Shown here: one piece after another, positions 34,725-43,988 of the stretch
How positions within the stretch are numbered: the stretch's first letter is position 1
Layout: each line of letters opens with the position of its first letter
Origin: an uncultured bacterium
GTDB taxonomy: Bacteria > Cyanobacteriota > Vampirovibrionia > Gastranaerophilales > Gastranaerophilaceae
DNA: 64,000 nt
Reading direction: 5' to 3'
NCBI GenBank assembly: GCA_900553895.1
Contig: USFB01000002.1
Coordinates: forward strand, 1 to 64,000
The notes under the pieces: model-generated
What the model saw: the letters and a program-made list of their open reading frames with translations, nothing else
What the model was told of the DNA's origin: nothing
Database searches by the model: none
Made by a program: the position numbers and the translations under genes

Positions 34725-34730
34725 ATTATA
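34725..34730 (-). promoter_or_regulatory. -10 box, leaderless
   Basis: TATAAT on the minus strand, six bases upstream of the ATG at 34718. Confidence 0.5.
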
Positions 34731-34838
34731 TATATTTATTTAACTTTTTGCAACTGATTAGAATGTTATTTGGAGATTCAAAATGAACAATTTTATTTTA
34801 TAATCGTTTATAATTATAAGAAAACATGGAGGATTAGT

Positions 34839-35585
34839 ATGAAAAAAACTTTATTAGCGATTACTGTATTAAGTCTTTTAGCAGGTTGCGCAACTCTTTC
34901 AACTCAAGCTGTAACTCAAACTACGCCTGAAAGAGGAACAATTCACGTATCAACTTCCGCAAACACTGAAGTTGCACCTGATGTTGTTGAAATTTCTTTT
35001 GCTGTTGTAACTTCTGACACAAAATCAATGCAAAAAGCAACAGTTTTAAATAAAGAAACTTCCGATAGAGTTTTATCCACGCTTAAATCAATGTTGAAAA
35101 CTGATAACGGTGATTATATTAAAACTTCTGATTTCAGCGCATCTCCTATTTATTCTTATTCAGGAAGTAAGAGAAATCTTGACAAATACGAAGTTTCTAA
35201 CCGAGTAATTGTTCATACAAAATCTTTAGACAAAGTTGGAACTATGATAGATAAAGCAATTGAAGCAGGCGCAACCAATGTTGATAATTTAACTTTCTCT
35301 GTTTCAAATTATGATTCACAATGCGACCAATTATTAGGAATTGCAACTCAAAAAGCTAAAACAAGAGCCGGTGTTGTTGCCAAAAATCTTTCTGCAACTC
35401 TTGATGGTATTAAATCTTTTGATTTAAGCTGTAGTGCAAACAATAACAACACTCCAAGATTATACATGGCTAAAAATATGCTTTCTGCCGTGGCAGATGA
35501 AGCGGCAGGAGCTTCTCCTACTTCAATTTCAGGCGGAGTTATTAAAATTAACGCAAATGTAAATGCAACATTCTTTGTAAAATAA
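34839..35585 (+). CDS. SIMPL-domain lipoprotein
   Basis: 248 residues. The signal peptide ends in the lipobox LLAGC (Cys19), so it is a lipoprotein. The body is the SIMPL (DUF541) domain: STSANTEVAPDVVEISFAVV, NRVIVHTKSLDKVGTMIDKA and KAKTRAGVVAKNL. Homologues form oligomeric periplasmic assemblies of unclear function. GGAGGA precedes the ATG at 34839; a terminator follows. Confidence 0.92.
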   Translation: MKKTLLAITVLSLLAGCATLSTQAVTQTTPERGTIHVSTSANTEVAPDVVEISFAVVTSDTKSMQKATVLNKETSDRVLSTLKSMLKTDNGDYIKTSDFSASPIYSYSGSKRNLDKYEVSNRVIVHTKSLDKVGTMIDKAIEAGATNVDNLTFSVSNYDSQCDQLLGIATQKAKTRAGVVAKNLSATLDGIKSFDLSCSANNNNTPRLYMAKNMLSAVADEAAGASPTSISGGVIKINANVNATFFVK

Positions 35586-35602
35586 AATCACATACAATAA
35601 CT

Positions 35603-35629
35603 AAATCGGGCGGTTAAATTGCCCGATTT
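35603..35629 (+). terminator. Terminator
   Basis: AAATCGGGC / GCCCGATTT with a 9-base loop and a T run. Confidence 0.9.
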
Positions 35630-35649
35630 TTTGTGTTAAACTGAAAATT

Positions 35650-36582
35650 ATGAAAGACAAAAATAAAATTTTAAGCAAAATATCTGACGCATTAAATGCA
35701 AATGATTTAGAAACCGCAAGAAAACTTATTGAAAACGACTTAAAACGTGTCGGTTCAAAGGAAGAATACTATTTTTACCTTGCGCTAATATCAAAAGACT
35801 TGAATAAAAAATTAGAATTGTATACACAGGCACTAAATTTGAATGACAAATATTTAGATGCGTGGATAAACAGAGGGCTTGTAAATAACGAGCTTGCGAA
35901 CTACGATGCCTCTATCAAAGATTATGACAAAGCAATTGAACTTGATTCAAAGTGTGCATTGGCTTTCAATAATCGCGGATACACAAAATTTAAACAACAA
36001 AACTATGAAGGCGCATTGGAAGACTATAATAAAGCAATCCTTCTGAATCCGAAATTCCAAATGGCATTGGACAACAAAGCACAGTTATTCCAATCTGTTT
36101 GCATGAAAGATGATAAAGATTTTGAAGAAAAATATTATTTGAGCCTTGGTATAACTGACGTTAATGAAGGAAATTTTCCTGACGCGATAAAAAGTTTTGA
36201 TGAGGTATTAAAACTTAACGAAAATTCAGAACTTGCATATTTTTATAAAGGAATTTGCTACCATAGTTTAAACAAAACCGATGAAGCTTTTGCGAATTAT
36301 ACAAACGCACTAAAACTAAATAAAAACATGGTTGATGCTTATTTCAACCGCGGTCAACTTTTATTTAAAACAAATCCAAAACAAGCACTCGATGATTTTG
36401 TATCGGCCGTTGCATTGGATTCAAAATTTATTGATGCATATTATTCAATTGCAGCGATTCAAAAGAATTTGGGACAATATAAAGAAGCAGTTGAAAATTT
36501 GAATAAAATTATTGAACTTGAACCGCAAGCCGTAAACGCTAAAGCGTTGAAGAAACTAATTGAAAATAAATATTTGAAATAA
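35650..36582 (+). CDS. TPR-repeat protein
   Basis: 310 residues made of about eight 34-residue tetratricopeptide repeats (e.g. YDASIKDYDKAIELDSKCA, FNNRGYTKFKQQNYEGALE). No signal peptide, so cytoplasmic. TPRs hold protein partners together; the partner is not evident. TAAACT with extended TG lies seven bases before the ATG (near-leaderless). A strong terminator follows. Confidence 0.88.
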   Translation: MKDKNKILSKISDALNANDLETARKLIENDLKRVGSKEEYYFYLALISKDLNKKLELYTQALNLNDKYLDAWINRGLVNNELANYDASIKDYDKAIELDSKCALAFNNRGYTKFKQQNYEGALEDYNKAILLNPKFQMALDNKAQLFQSVCMKDDKDFEEKYYLSLGITDVNEGNFPDAIKSFDEVLKLNENSELAYFYKGICYHSLNKTDEAFANYTNALKLNKNMVDAYFNRGQLLFKTNPKQALDDFVSAVALDSKFIDAYYSIAAIQKNLGQYKEAVENLNKIIELEPQAVNAKALKKLIENKYLK

Positions 36583-36590
36583 CATATAAA

Positions 36591-36617
36591 GAGGGCGGAA
36601 ACTTCGTTTCCGCCCTC
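36591..36617. terminator. Bidirectional terminator
   Basis: GAGGGCGGAAAC pairs with GTTTCCGCCCTC around TTC, between two converging genes. Confidence 0.92.
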
Positions 36618-36622
36618 TCTTA

Positions 36623-36928
36623 TTAAATTTTTATCAAAAAGAATTTACTATCTTTCAACGCTAAAACTTTATGTTCTTTGTCTTTTTTAAACATCAACAT
36701 TTCGCCTTTATCGATCTTAAATTTTTCAGCATCAAAATGAAGTTCAACTTCACCATCTATTAAATACAACGCTGTATCAGTTATGGAAGTATGAGTATCT
36801 ATAATTTCATCCTTTTTTATTGCAACAATATTAAGACTACTGTCGTCATGTTCCATAAGCACTTTTCTTTGAAATTTTCCTCCATCAAGATTAATAATGT
36901 CTTTCGCTTTAATTACATCATAAAACAT
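36623..36928 (-). CDS. Small cupin-like protein
   Basis: 101 residues in the form of a single beta-barrel cupin: DTHTSITDTALYLIDGEVEL, then KIDKGEMLMFKKDKEHKVLA. The metal-binding His/Glu set of typical cupins is incomplete (one His in the first motif, no Glu), so it may not be an enzyme. AAAGGAG precedes the ATG at 36928; the upstream extension to 37006 is not supported. Confidence 0.78.
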   Translation of the reverse strand: MFYDVIKAKDIINLDGGKFQRKVLMEHDDSSLNIVAIKKDEIIDTHTSITDTALYLIDGEVELHFDAEKFKIDKGEMLMFKKDKEHKVLALKDSKFFLIKI

Positions 36929-37031
36929 AACAATTCTCCTTTCAAAATTATTAAAAATCAAATAAAAAACGTTTTCATCCGACACCGGCGCAATAAAACT
37001 CAACAATATATATACAAAAAATCCATTAACA

Positions 37032-37040
37032 TGATAAAAT
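37032..37040 (+). promoter_or_regulatory. Extended -10, leaderless rsgA
   Basis: TGATAAAAT, six bases, ATG at 37047. Confidence 0.5.
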
Positions 37041-37046
37041 TAACTT

Positions 37047-38048
37047 ATGGCAAGTGGTCAAATTTTTAAAATTCATTCAGATTTTTATTACGTTAATTCT
37101 AACGGTGAAGAACACGAATGTAAAATACGTGAAGTGTTAAAAAAACAAAAACAAAAAATTTTTGTTGGAGATTTTGTCGAATTTAAAGATGGTGCAATTG
37201 AAAAGATTTTACCAAGAAAAAATTTCATAACTCGTCCGACGGTTGCAAATGTTGATAGAGTAATTATTATTTCTGCTGTTAAAGAGCCTGATTTAAGTTT
37301 TTCACAGTTAAACAGATATATCAGTTTTGCAAAATATCATAACCTTGAAACAGTTCTTTGCTTCAACAAAAACGACCTTTCAAATAATGACAAAACGATA
37401 GAAAAAGTTTTTTCAATTTATCAGCCTTTAGGTTACGATATTTTGTTCACTTCTGCTTTAGAAGGATTTGGAATAGAAGAGTTTAAAGAAATTTTATCAG
37501 GAAAAACCTCTGTACTTTGCGGTTCTTCAGGGGTTGGAAAATCTAGTTTGATTAATGCTGTTTGTCCGAATTTGAATTTGCGTACAAAAGAAATAAGCGA
37601 AAAAACTCAACGCGGAACGCACACAACAAGACACTGTGAAATTATTCCGATTGATAACAATTCCAGAATTGTTGACACTCCGGGGTTCAGTAATTTAAAG
37701 TTTGATTTTCTGATGCCAAACGAAGTTGATTTACTTTTTCCTGAAATCGGGCAATACAAAGAATACTGTAAATTTCAAGATTGTTTGCATTTAACGGAAA
37801 CCGATTGTTGTGTAAAAGAGCATTTTGATGAAATTGATGAAACACGTTACCAGAGTTATGTAGAATTTGTTAAAGAAGCTCAAGAATATAAAGAACGTGT
37901 TAAATATCAGGGTGTTAAGACAGAAAGCACTCACAAACAACAACATAATAAAACGGCTGTGAAAATTAGTTCTCGCAAAAGAGAGAGCGCAAGAAACACA
38001 TTAAAACAAAATATTTATAAGGACATTGAAGATGAAGGAATTAATTAA
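37047..38048 (+). CDS. rsgA: Ribosome small-subunit GTPase A
   Basis: 333 residues. An OB fold at the N-terminus, then a circularly permuted GTPase with NKND (G4), GSSGVGKSSL (G1) and DTPGFS (G3), and a C-terminal zinc-binding region (CKFQDCLH, then a CC pair). It helps the 30S subunit mature. Its last 17 bases overlap ispA. The basic tail after residue 290 is longer than usual. Confidence 0.96.
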   Translation: MASGQIFKIHSDFYYVNSNGEEHECKIREVLKKQKQKIFVGDFVEFKDGAIEKILPRKNFITRPTVANVDRVIIISAVKEPDLSFSQLNRYISFAKYHNLETVLCFNKNDLSNNDKTIEKVFSIYQPLGYDILFTSALEGFGIEEFKEILSGKTSVLCGSSGVGKSSLINAVCPNLNLRTKEISEKTQRGTHTTRHCEIIPIDNNSRIVDTPGFSNLKFDFLMPNEVDLLFPEIGQYKEYCKFQDCLHLTETDCCVKEHFDEIDETRYQSYVEFVKEAQEYKERVKYQGVKTESTHKQQHNKTAVKISSRKRESARNTLKQNIYKDIEDEGIN

Positions 38049-38901
38049 TTTAGTAAACGAACACTTAGACGAATATTTACAAGTCGTGTATCCTGAGGAT
38101 ATTTTTAAAGCGATGAAATATACGCTAATGCTACCGGGGAAACGCTTGAGACCAGTAATGTGTTTGGAAACTGCTAGAATTTTAGGTGCAGATATAAAAA
38201 AAGCACTTCCTTCTGCTTGTGCAATTGAAATGTTGCATGTTCAAAGTCTTATACACGATGATTTACCTTGTATGGACAACGATGATTTCAGACGAGGAAA
38301 ACCATCTAACCATAAAGTTTTCGGAGAAGCTAATGCCGTTTTAGCCGGTGATGCACTTTTAACTTTCGCCCCTCAGCTTATTATTGAAAAATCAAAAGAT
38401 TTGCTTTCTATGACTCAAATTGTAAGAATTTTACATGAATACACAAAATTTGCAGGTGCTTATGGACTTATAGCTGGACAAGTCGTTGATATTGAATCCG
38501 AAGGCGGGAAGCTTGTTAAATCACCAAAAGAAACTTTAGATTTTATTCATTTAAATAAAACTGCCGTATTATTTAGATTAGCGGTAAGAATCGGCGCAAT
38601 TGTAGCCGGTGCTGATGATGCTACAATAAACGAATTTGACGATTTCGCTAAAAAGTTTGGTTTAGCATTTCAAATATACGATGATATTATGGATGAAGTT
38701 TCGTCCTTTGAAGAACTGGGCAAGACTGTTGGCAAGGATAAAAACTCCGGAAAGCTTACATACGTTTCATTGTACGGGTTAGAAGAGGCTAAACATAAAT
38801 TCAATTACCTAATTAAGGAATGTTATGGTATAATTGAAAAGTACAATTCTGATATTTTCAAAGAAATATTAGACAAATTAGAGAATAGGGTTGGGGATTA
38901 A
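38032..38901 (+). CDS. ispA: Short-chain isoprenyl diphosphate synthase (farnesyl/geranylgeranyl)
   Basis: 289 residues. The first Asp motif is the DDxxxxD form typical of bacterial FPP/GGPP synthases (HDDLPCMDNDDFRRG); the second is intact (YDDIMDE). It elongates DMAPP with IPP for quinone, undecaprenol and other lipids. I chose the ATG at 38032 over a TTG 6 bases earlier. It overlaps rsgA and is itself overlapped by the next gene (TAATG), so the three are one operon. Confidence 0.94.
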   Translation: MKELINLVNEHLDEYLQVVYPEDIFKAMKYTLMLPGKRLRPVMCLETARILGADIKKALPSACAIEMLHVQSLIHDDLPCMDNDDFRRGKPSNHKVFGEANAVLAGDALLTFAPQLIIEKSKDLLSMTQIVRILHEYTKFAGAYGLIAGQVVDIESEGGKLVKSPKETLDFIHLNKTAVLFRLAVRIGAIVAGADDATINEFDDFAKKFGLAFQIYDDIMDEVSSFEELGKTVGKDKNSGKLTYVSLYGLEEAKHKFNYLIKECYGIIEKYNSDIFKEILDKLENRVGD

Positions 38902-39362
38902 TGGATTTATCACAAATTTTCGGTACCGGCTTTGAAGTAATTTTTGTAGCATTTTCAGGAATTATCACAGCACAACTTATTAAATGTATTTTGCATCTTA
39001 TTGTTAAAAGAAATTTAGATTTAAGATTATTTACAACAACAGGTGGCATGCCTAGTTCACACTCTGCGGGTGTAATGGGGCTTTCAACAGCTGTCGGATT
39101 AATTAAAGGATTTAGTTCTATAGAATTTGCAATTGCGCTCGGCTATGCTTTTATCGTAATGTATGATGCAGCCGGCGTAAGACGTGCCGCAGGCAAGCAA
39201 GCGGCTTGTTTGAATAAAATCATTATGGATTTATACAAACAAGATTTACAAGAAGCAGGCGGAAAATTGAAAGAACTTCTTGGTCACACTCCGATGCAGG
39301 TTTTTGTCGGTGCAATCTATGGTATTTTATATGCAATTTTAATTCACCATTTACTTGGCTAA
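38901..39362 (+). CDS. Divergent PAP2-family (DUF212/YuiD) membrane protein
   Basis: 153 residues with three or four membrane segments. The phosphatase-like motif GGMPSSHSAG and the later MYDAAGVRRAAGKQA define the divergent PAP2 family. Linked to ispA, it may dephosphorylate an isoprenyl diphosphate, but that is inference. The start shares a base with the ispA stop. Confidence 0.92.
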   Translation: MDLSQIFGTGFEVIFVAFSGIITAQLIKCILHLIVKRNLDLRLFTTTGGMPSSHSAGVMGLSTAVGLIKGFSSIEFAIALGYAFIVMYDAAGVRRAAGKQAACLNKIIMDLYKQDLQEAGGKLKELLGHTPMQVFVGAIYGILYAILIHHLLG

Positions 39363-39369
39363 ACAGGGT

Positions 39370-40164
39370 TTATAAATTTACGATAACAGGGCTATTTTTT
39401 ATTGAATAAAAAATAGTGGAATGTTCTATGAAGCTTTCAGGATTAGCACTGACAAAAATCTCTTCTAAACCTGGAATTTTACTCTCATTCAGCAGATTTT
39501 TCATATTTTCTTTTATGTAATTTACAAAAATTTCAGCAGGGTCAATGAATTCAACATTTGGTTCTAATTCTCTTAAAATCGGAAGCAAATACGGATAATG
39601 AGTGCAACCTAAAATTATTTTTTCAGGATTAAATTTCATCATGGTATCAAGATGAGATTTGATATCTGCTTGAGCCGAAGTATCTTTGTATTTGCCGTTT
39701 TCAACAATATCGACCCAATTAGGACAAGCAATTTCTTTAACCTCTAAGGTCGAATTATGTTTTTTCAATTCTCTTGTATAAACACCCGAATTTACTGTTG
39801 CAGAAGTCGCAAACACTCCTAAACGCTTGACGTCAGAGTTTGCAATAACTTTTGCGCAAGATTGAATAATCGGATAAATTTTGAAATCAAACTCATTTTT
39901 AACAATATCATAAGCTTGAGCAGAAGAAGTGTTGCAAGCAATTACAACAGCTTTAACTCCTTTTTGTTTATAGAAATTTAAAATTCCTCTTGCATAGCTT
40001 ACAAGTTCTTCTTGTGTTTTATTTCCATAAGGTAAATGGGCTAAATCTCCAAAATAGAGCGTGTTTTCGCTTGGTAAAACTTTTTTAAATTTGGAATAAA
40101 CGGACAAACCGCCTACACCTGAATCAAAAAAACCTATTGGCGAATTTTTACCAAAAACTTTCAT
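39370..40164 (-). CDS. murI: Glutamate racemase
   Basis: 264 residues. The opening IGFFDSGVGGLSV, the first catalytic cysteine in VVIACNTSSA (Cys77) and the second in ILGCTHYPYL are all present. It supplies D-glutamate for peptidoglycan. It lies 7 bases after the amidase gene in the same direction, so the two probably share a transcript. Confidence 0.96.
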   Translation of the reverse strand: MKVFGKNSPIGFFDSGVGGLSVYSKFKKVLPSENTLYFGDLAHLPYGNKTQEELVSYARGILNFYKQKGVKAVVIACNTSSAQAYDIVKNEFDFKIYPIIQSCAKVIANSDVKRLGVFATSATVNSGVYTRELKKHNSTLEVKEIACPNWVDIVENGKYKDTSAQADIKSHLDTMMKFNPEKIILGCTHYPYLLPILRELEPNVEFIDPAEIFVNYIKENMKNLLNESKIPGLEEIFVSANPESFIEHSTIFYSIKNSPVIVNL

Positions 40165-40171
40165 ATCTTAT

Positions 40172-42106
40172 CTATTTAATCCCATTCGCTTTCAAATATT
40201 CTATAATACCTTCTGCAATAGCTTTAGCAGTCTTTTGTTTTCTGCTGTCACTTACAAGCTCGTTTCGTTCTTCCTCGTTTGAAATAAAGCCCATTTCAAC
40301 AAGTATTGCAGGTACTGTAGTATGATTTATAACATAAAATTTAGACTTAAACAATCCTCTGTCTTTTGTATCAATATTTTTAGCCAAGTGTGAATGAACC
40401 GTTTTCGCTAAAGGTACGCTGTAATCATGGTAATAATGTGTTTCAATTCCTTTTGGCTCAGTAGCTACCGCCGAATTAACATGGATACTTACAAAAATTT
40501 CAGGTTTTTCATCTTCTGAAAACGTAACTCTATCCTGCAATGATACAAATGTATCATCTTTTCTTGTTAAAGCTACTTTGTACCCTTTTGATTTAAGAAT
40601 TGATGCGACTCTTTGTGTTACATCAAGTGTAATATCTTTTTCGTTAATACCCTCTCTTATTGCACCATAATCACTTCCGCCGTGTCCCGCATCAAGAACA
40701 ACTTTACCTTTAATCGCATTTTTCTTTTCAGCTGGTTTTCCAGTAATAACTGTTGGTTTTGAAGTTATAGCAGGCGTTTCTTTTGTAACATTGCCTTGTG
40801 CAATTGTAAATCTCAAAGCTTTACCATCAACGCTTTGTTCAATTTTTACAACATCATTTTTATTAATATTCATTGTAGCTTTAACGCCGATTTGTGGAAG
40901 TAATGATAGTGTGAACGGTTTATAATAAGTATTATTCAAAGTTTTTATCAAGTCCTGTTCATTATAGCTTTTTACGTTAAACAAATACATTGTAAGCGAG
41001 TTATTATCTCTTAAAATTGAACTAACAACAGGCGTTGTGAATGATAAAATCAATTCGTTTGTTTTGTTGTCGATTTTTCTTACGAAAGCTTTATTTAAAT
41101 TCGAAACATTGCTTACTAAATCCGTATGTTTTAATTTATCAGCATTAATTAAAAACATCGACTGATTGTCTGCAGCAAAAACAGGAATATATTTATCTGC
41201 TTTATCTGAAGTTACAACCACACGAGCTTTGTTATATTCAAATTGACCGATTTTTGCAGTGTCTTTACAACTTCCGTCCGGACAAAGTTTAAGCTCTTTA
41301 TTGCGTATATTTTTTTGAACAAAAGCATTAGGCAAATCAATTACAACTCTTTTTGGCGAATCTAAATAAAACATTTTAGACGCTGTAATTTGTCCTAAAC
41401 CGCTCACTAAAAGTCCGTTATTTTTTAAGTAATATCCATTTATAAAATATTTGGTTCTTAGCTTCAAATTTGATGACATATCAACTGAAATTACAGAGTC
41501 ATAAGTTTTGCCATCAGAATTACTCAATGTGGAATTCTCAAACGCTTGTTGAATTTCAGCCATCGTAGAATTAGAAACTTTTTGGGTTGTATTTTGTGGA
41601 ATCGCAACTTTCTGGATTACTTGAGAATTCGCTACAATGCTTGAATATGCTAAATTTGGTGCATTTTCATCATAAAGAGAATTAAAATAATCGTTCTTTA
41701 AAGGTAAATTTGCACATTTAACAATTATATTCCCGTTTGTATAAATTAATTTTACTTTAGTCGTATCAAAACCTTCTTCAAAAGTAATTACACCTCTTAC
41801 GACATCAGGATTTGTAGTGAATTGTGAAAGGCGAATTTCTTTGATGTTGCTTTTTTCAAACACAAGATGTTGCTTGTCACCGATTAAAACAGAGTTATCT
41901 ATATCAAAATAAATTCGGTTTGGATTTTCGAGTTTGGAAGATTTAAGTTCACGCTCTGTATTTTGTGTAGATTCCATAAGGTTAATATAGACAACGTTTG
42001 CCGTGTCATCAAAATTAAGCGACATGACTTTTGAAGGCTCTGCCTGACAAGACAAAGTCAACAAAAACATTATAAATGTAGTTATCAGAAAAAATATTCT
42101 CTTCAT
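40172..42106 (-). CDS. N-acetylmuramoyl-L-alanine amidase with AMIN domains
   Basis: 644 residues. Signal peptide (IFFLITTFIMFLLTL), then two or three AMIN-like beta domains (residues 25-420; e.g. PNRIYFDIDNSVL, SPKRVVIDLPNAF) and a C-terminal amidase_3 domain with the zinc ligands His in LDAGHGGSD, Glu in REGINEK, His in SIHVNS and the catalytic Glu in VEMGF. It cuts the stem peptide from muramic acid in the periplasm, mainly for daughter-cell separation. ATG at 42106; TATAAT with extended TGC lies at 42146-42141. Confidence 0.93.
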   Translation of the reverse strand: MKRIFFLITTFIMFLLTLSCQAEPSKVMSLNFDDTANVVYINLMESTQNTERELKSSKLENPNRIYFDIDNSVLIGDKQHLVFEKSNIKEIRLSQFTTNPDVVRGVITFEEGFDTTKVKLIYTNGNIIVKCANLPLKNDYFNSLYDENAPNLAYSSIVANSQVIQKVAIPQNTTQKVSNSTMAEIQQAFENSTLSNSDGKTYDSVISVDMSSNLKLRTKYFINGYYLKNNGLLVSGLGQITASKMFYLDSPKRVVIDLPNAFVQKNIRNKELKLCPDGSCKDTAKIGQFEYNKARVVVTSDKADKYIPVFAADNQSMFLINADKLKHTDLVSNVSNLNKAFVRKIDNKTNELILSFTTPVVSSILRDNNSLTMYLFNVKSYNEQDLIKTLNNTYYKPFTLSLLPQIGVKATMNINKNDVVKIEQSVDGKALRFTIAQGNVTKETPAITSKPTVITGKPAEKKNAIKGKVVLDAGHGGSDYGAIREGINEKDITLDVTQRVASILKSKGYKVALTRKDDTFVSLQDRVTFSEDEKPEIFVSIHVNSAVATEPKGIETHYYHDYSVPLAKTVHSHLAKNIDTKDRGLFKSKFYVINHTTVPAILVEMGFISNEEERNELVSDSRKQKTAKAIAEGIIEYLKANGIK

Positions 42107-42225
42107 AATAATTAGGCTCTCGCCCCCAAATTCTTTCAAAATTATAGCATAAATTGTTTGAATAAAAAAGCATAAAAAATGTTAATGTTTAACAAATATG
42201 CCCAACCAACAAACAAAATTAAATC

Positions 42226-42735
42226 TTAAAATGATGTCCCATCGGAAGTTTTTATCCAATCATATAAATTTATTACATCCCCAAATTCAGATGTATTTAG
42301 AATATTGGGCGTATCAAGATTTTCAAAAATCGGGTTAATTATAATTTCGCCTTTTTCGTTAATCTCTGAATAATTTTTTCCATAATTTGCGCAATATGGA
42401 AGCTTTATTTTATCTTCTTTATAACGGTAAGCCAAACCGTGTACTCTGCAAATAATCGGGCGGTACGGATAAACAGAACATTTTTTATTAACTAAAAAAG
42501 GACAAACTTCGCCTTTCTTCATTGTTTTTATATTTTGCTGAACTGTTTGTTTTGTTGTGTTATCGAGTGCAATGTAACCCTTCATTAAGTATTCTAGTTC
42601 AATCGATGTAAGAGGGTAATCACCTTTTTCGCAACAAGCAGAACAACCGGCTTTACAATGAATAAAGTTTTTATGTAATTCAAAATAGTTGGCTAATTTA
42701 ATATCAAGCTCTTTGATAAATTCTTCATAATTCAT
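42226..42735 (-). CDS. YkgJ-family cysteine cluster protein
   Basis: 169 residues. CKAGCSACCEKG (residues 28-39) and the later CPFL..KKCSVYPYRPIICRVHG form the CxxxCxxCC cluster of the family, thought to hold iron-sulfur or zinc. Function not established. It follows the MerR-like gene by 9 bases. Confidence 0.9.
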   Translation of the reverse strand: MNYEEFIKELDIKLANYFELHKNFIHCKAGCSACCEKGDYPLTSIELEYLMKGYIALDNTTKQTVQQNIKTMKKGEVCPFLVNKKCSVYPYRPIICRVHGLAYRYKEDKIKLPYCANYGKNYSEINEKGEIIINPIFENLDTPNILNTSEFGDVINLYDWIKTSDGTSF

Positions 42736-42744
42736 CTTAAAAAA

Positions 42745-43389
42745 TTATCTTTTGCCCCAAATTTTATTCCAAAAGCTCTTAGATGGTTGACTTTCCAATT
42801 GCTCTATTCTGTGTGACAATTCTTTATTGTGTTCCAAAAGTTCTTTAACTTGCTTTGCCAAAATTTCGTTATCTCGCTTGTAACCGCCAGCTTCAACAAG
42901 TCTGTTTACCATATCAGAGTTAGTAATATCATCACTAATCTTTTTTGCGACAGCTTCTGCAAGCATTTGAAGCGTTTGTGAGGAAACATCAAGCGTAAAG
43001 CTTTTACCTTGAGGAATAACTTCAGGAGCCTTTTCTTCTTGAACTACAACATCAGTTGAAGTATTTTCTTCCGTTTTTTCTTCTTGTTGGTTCAAAAGGT
43101 CACTAACCATAATCGGTTGAACAGGTTGTGGCGGTTCAGGAGTCTTTTCAACCTTAGCTTCCATTCTACTTAATTTTGTAATAATTTGCTCATCACTATA
43201 ACCTTGAGCTTTAAGAGAAATTCCTTTTTTAATCTTTTCTAAAGCTAAATCGTCATAGAATTCTAAGCCGTCTTCATCTTCATAGATTGATTCTATTTTC
43301 CAATCTTCTAAAAACAAATCAAGCGAATGCTTGTCTATATAATAATTTTCTGTATTCAAACTCTTTAAAATACTTTCTCTGTTAAACAT
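42745..43389 (-). CDS. MerR-like helix-turn-helix protein with coiled coil
   Basis: 214 residues. The first 65 look like the MerR wing and helix (YDDLALEKIKKGISLKAQGY, then SDEQIITKLS). A Pro/Glu/Gln-rich linker (70-125) is followed by helices and a coiled coil (NEILAKQVKELLEHNKELSH), ending in SFWNKIWGKR. The order resembles small cytoplasmic regulators or cell-structure proteins; no close family recognised. It follows smpB. Confidence 0.68.
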   Translation of the reverse strand: MFNRESILKSLNTENYYIDKHSLDLFLEDWKIESIYEDEDGLEFYDDLALEKIKKGISLKAQGYSDEQIITKLSRMEAKVEKTPEPPQPVQPIMVSDLLNQQEEKTEENTSTDVVVQEEKAPEVIPQGKSFTLDVSSQTLQMLAEAVAKKISDDITNSDMVNRLVEAGGYKRDNEILAKQVKELLEHNKELSHRIEQLESQPSKSFWNKIWGKR

Positions 43390-43434
43390 CCGCTATACCC
43401 CATCTTTTTTTGGGCACATACCCAAATTTATAAA

Positions 43435-43881
43435 CTATTTTTTCATTAATCTTGCTATATCACGTTCTTGAGTTTTCTTTGTGATTGCTTCGCGTTTATC
43501 GTAAAGTTTTTTACCCTTAGCTAAGCCTATTTCAAGTTTAGCAAAACCGTTTGTTAAAAACAATTCTAAAGGCACAATTGTTACACCATCTTTTTTTACT
43601 TTATCTTGAATTTTCAAAATTTCGCGCTTGTTAAGTAAAAGTTTTCTCACTCTATCGGGTTTATGATTGTACCTGTTACCTTGTTCATAAGGAGAAATAT
43701 GCATACCATACAGAAACATTTCATTGTCTTCTATTTTTGCAAATGAGTCTTTCAAATTAAGCATACCTTTGCGGATAGATTTAATTTCCGTCCCCGTTAA
43801 AACTATCCCTGCAATAAACTTATCAAAAATTAAAAAATCATGAAAAGCTTTTCTGTTTGTAGATATGACTTTTTTCTCCAT
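43435..43881 (-). CDS. smpB: SsrA-binding protein
   Basis: 148 residues. The opening (KKVISTNRKAFHDFLI) and IVLTGTEIKSIRKGMLNLKD, then GMHISPYEQGNRYNHKPDR, fit the family, as does the basic C-terminal tail (REAITKKTQERDIARLMKK). It carries tmRNA to stalled ribosomes. The ATG is at 43881: TATAAT lies six bases before it, so the earlier in-frame ATG at 43899 would lie upstream of transcription. Confidence 0.95.
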   Translation of the reverse strand: MEKKVISTNRKAFHDFLIFDKFIAGIVLTGTEIKSIRKGMLNLKDSFAKIEDNEMFLYGMHISPYEQGNRYNHKPDRVRKLLLNKREILKIQDKVKKDGVTIVPLELFLTNGFAKLEIGLAKGKKLYDKREAITKKTQERDIARLMKK

Positions 43882-43887
43882 AGACCT

Positions 43888-43893
43888 ATTATA
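43888..43893 (-). promoter_or_regulatory. -10 box of smpB, leaderless
   Basis: TATAAT on the minus strand, six bases before the ATG at 43881. Confidence 0.55.
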
Positions 43894-43939
43894 ATTCAAA
43901 GTTGAAGGTTTGAAAAGATTTAATTACAAATATTCGTAA

Positions 43940-43971
43940 AAAGCGGGCGTATTAAATAACACGCCCGCTTT
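43940..43971 (-). terminator. ppdK terminator
   Basis: AAAGCGGGCGT / ACGCCCGCTTT stem, between ppdK and smpB. Confidence 0.9.
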
Positions 43972-43988
43972 ATTTATTAAATCAAATT

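Noticed and set aside
38026..38031. TTG start for ispA
   Set aside because: The ATG two codons later is the better start with AAGG at a usable distance.
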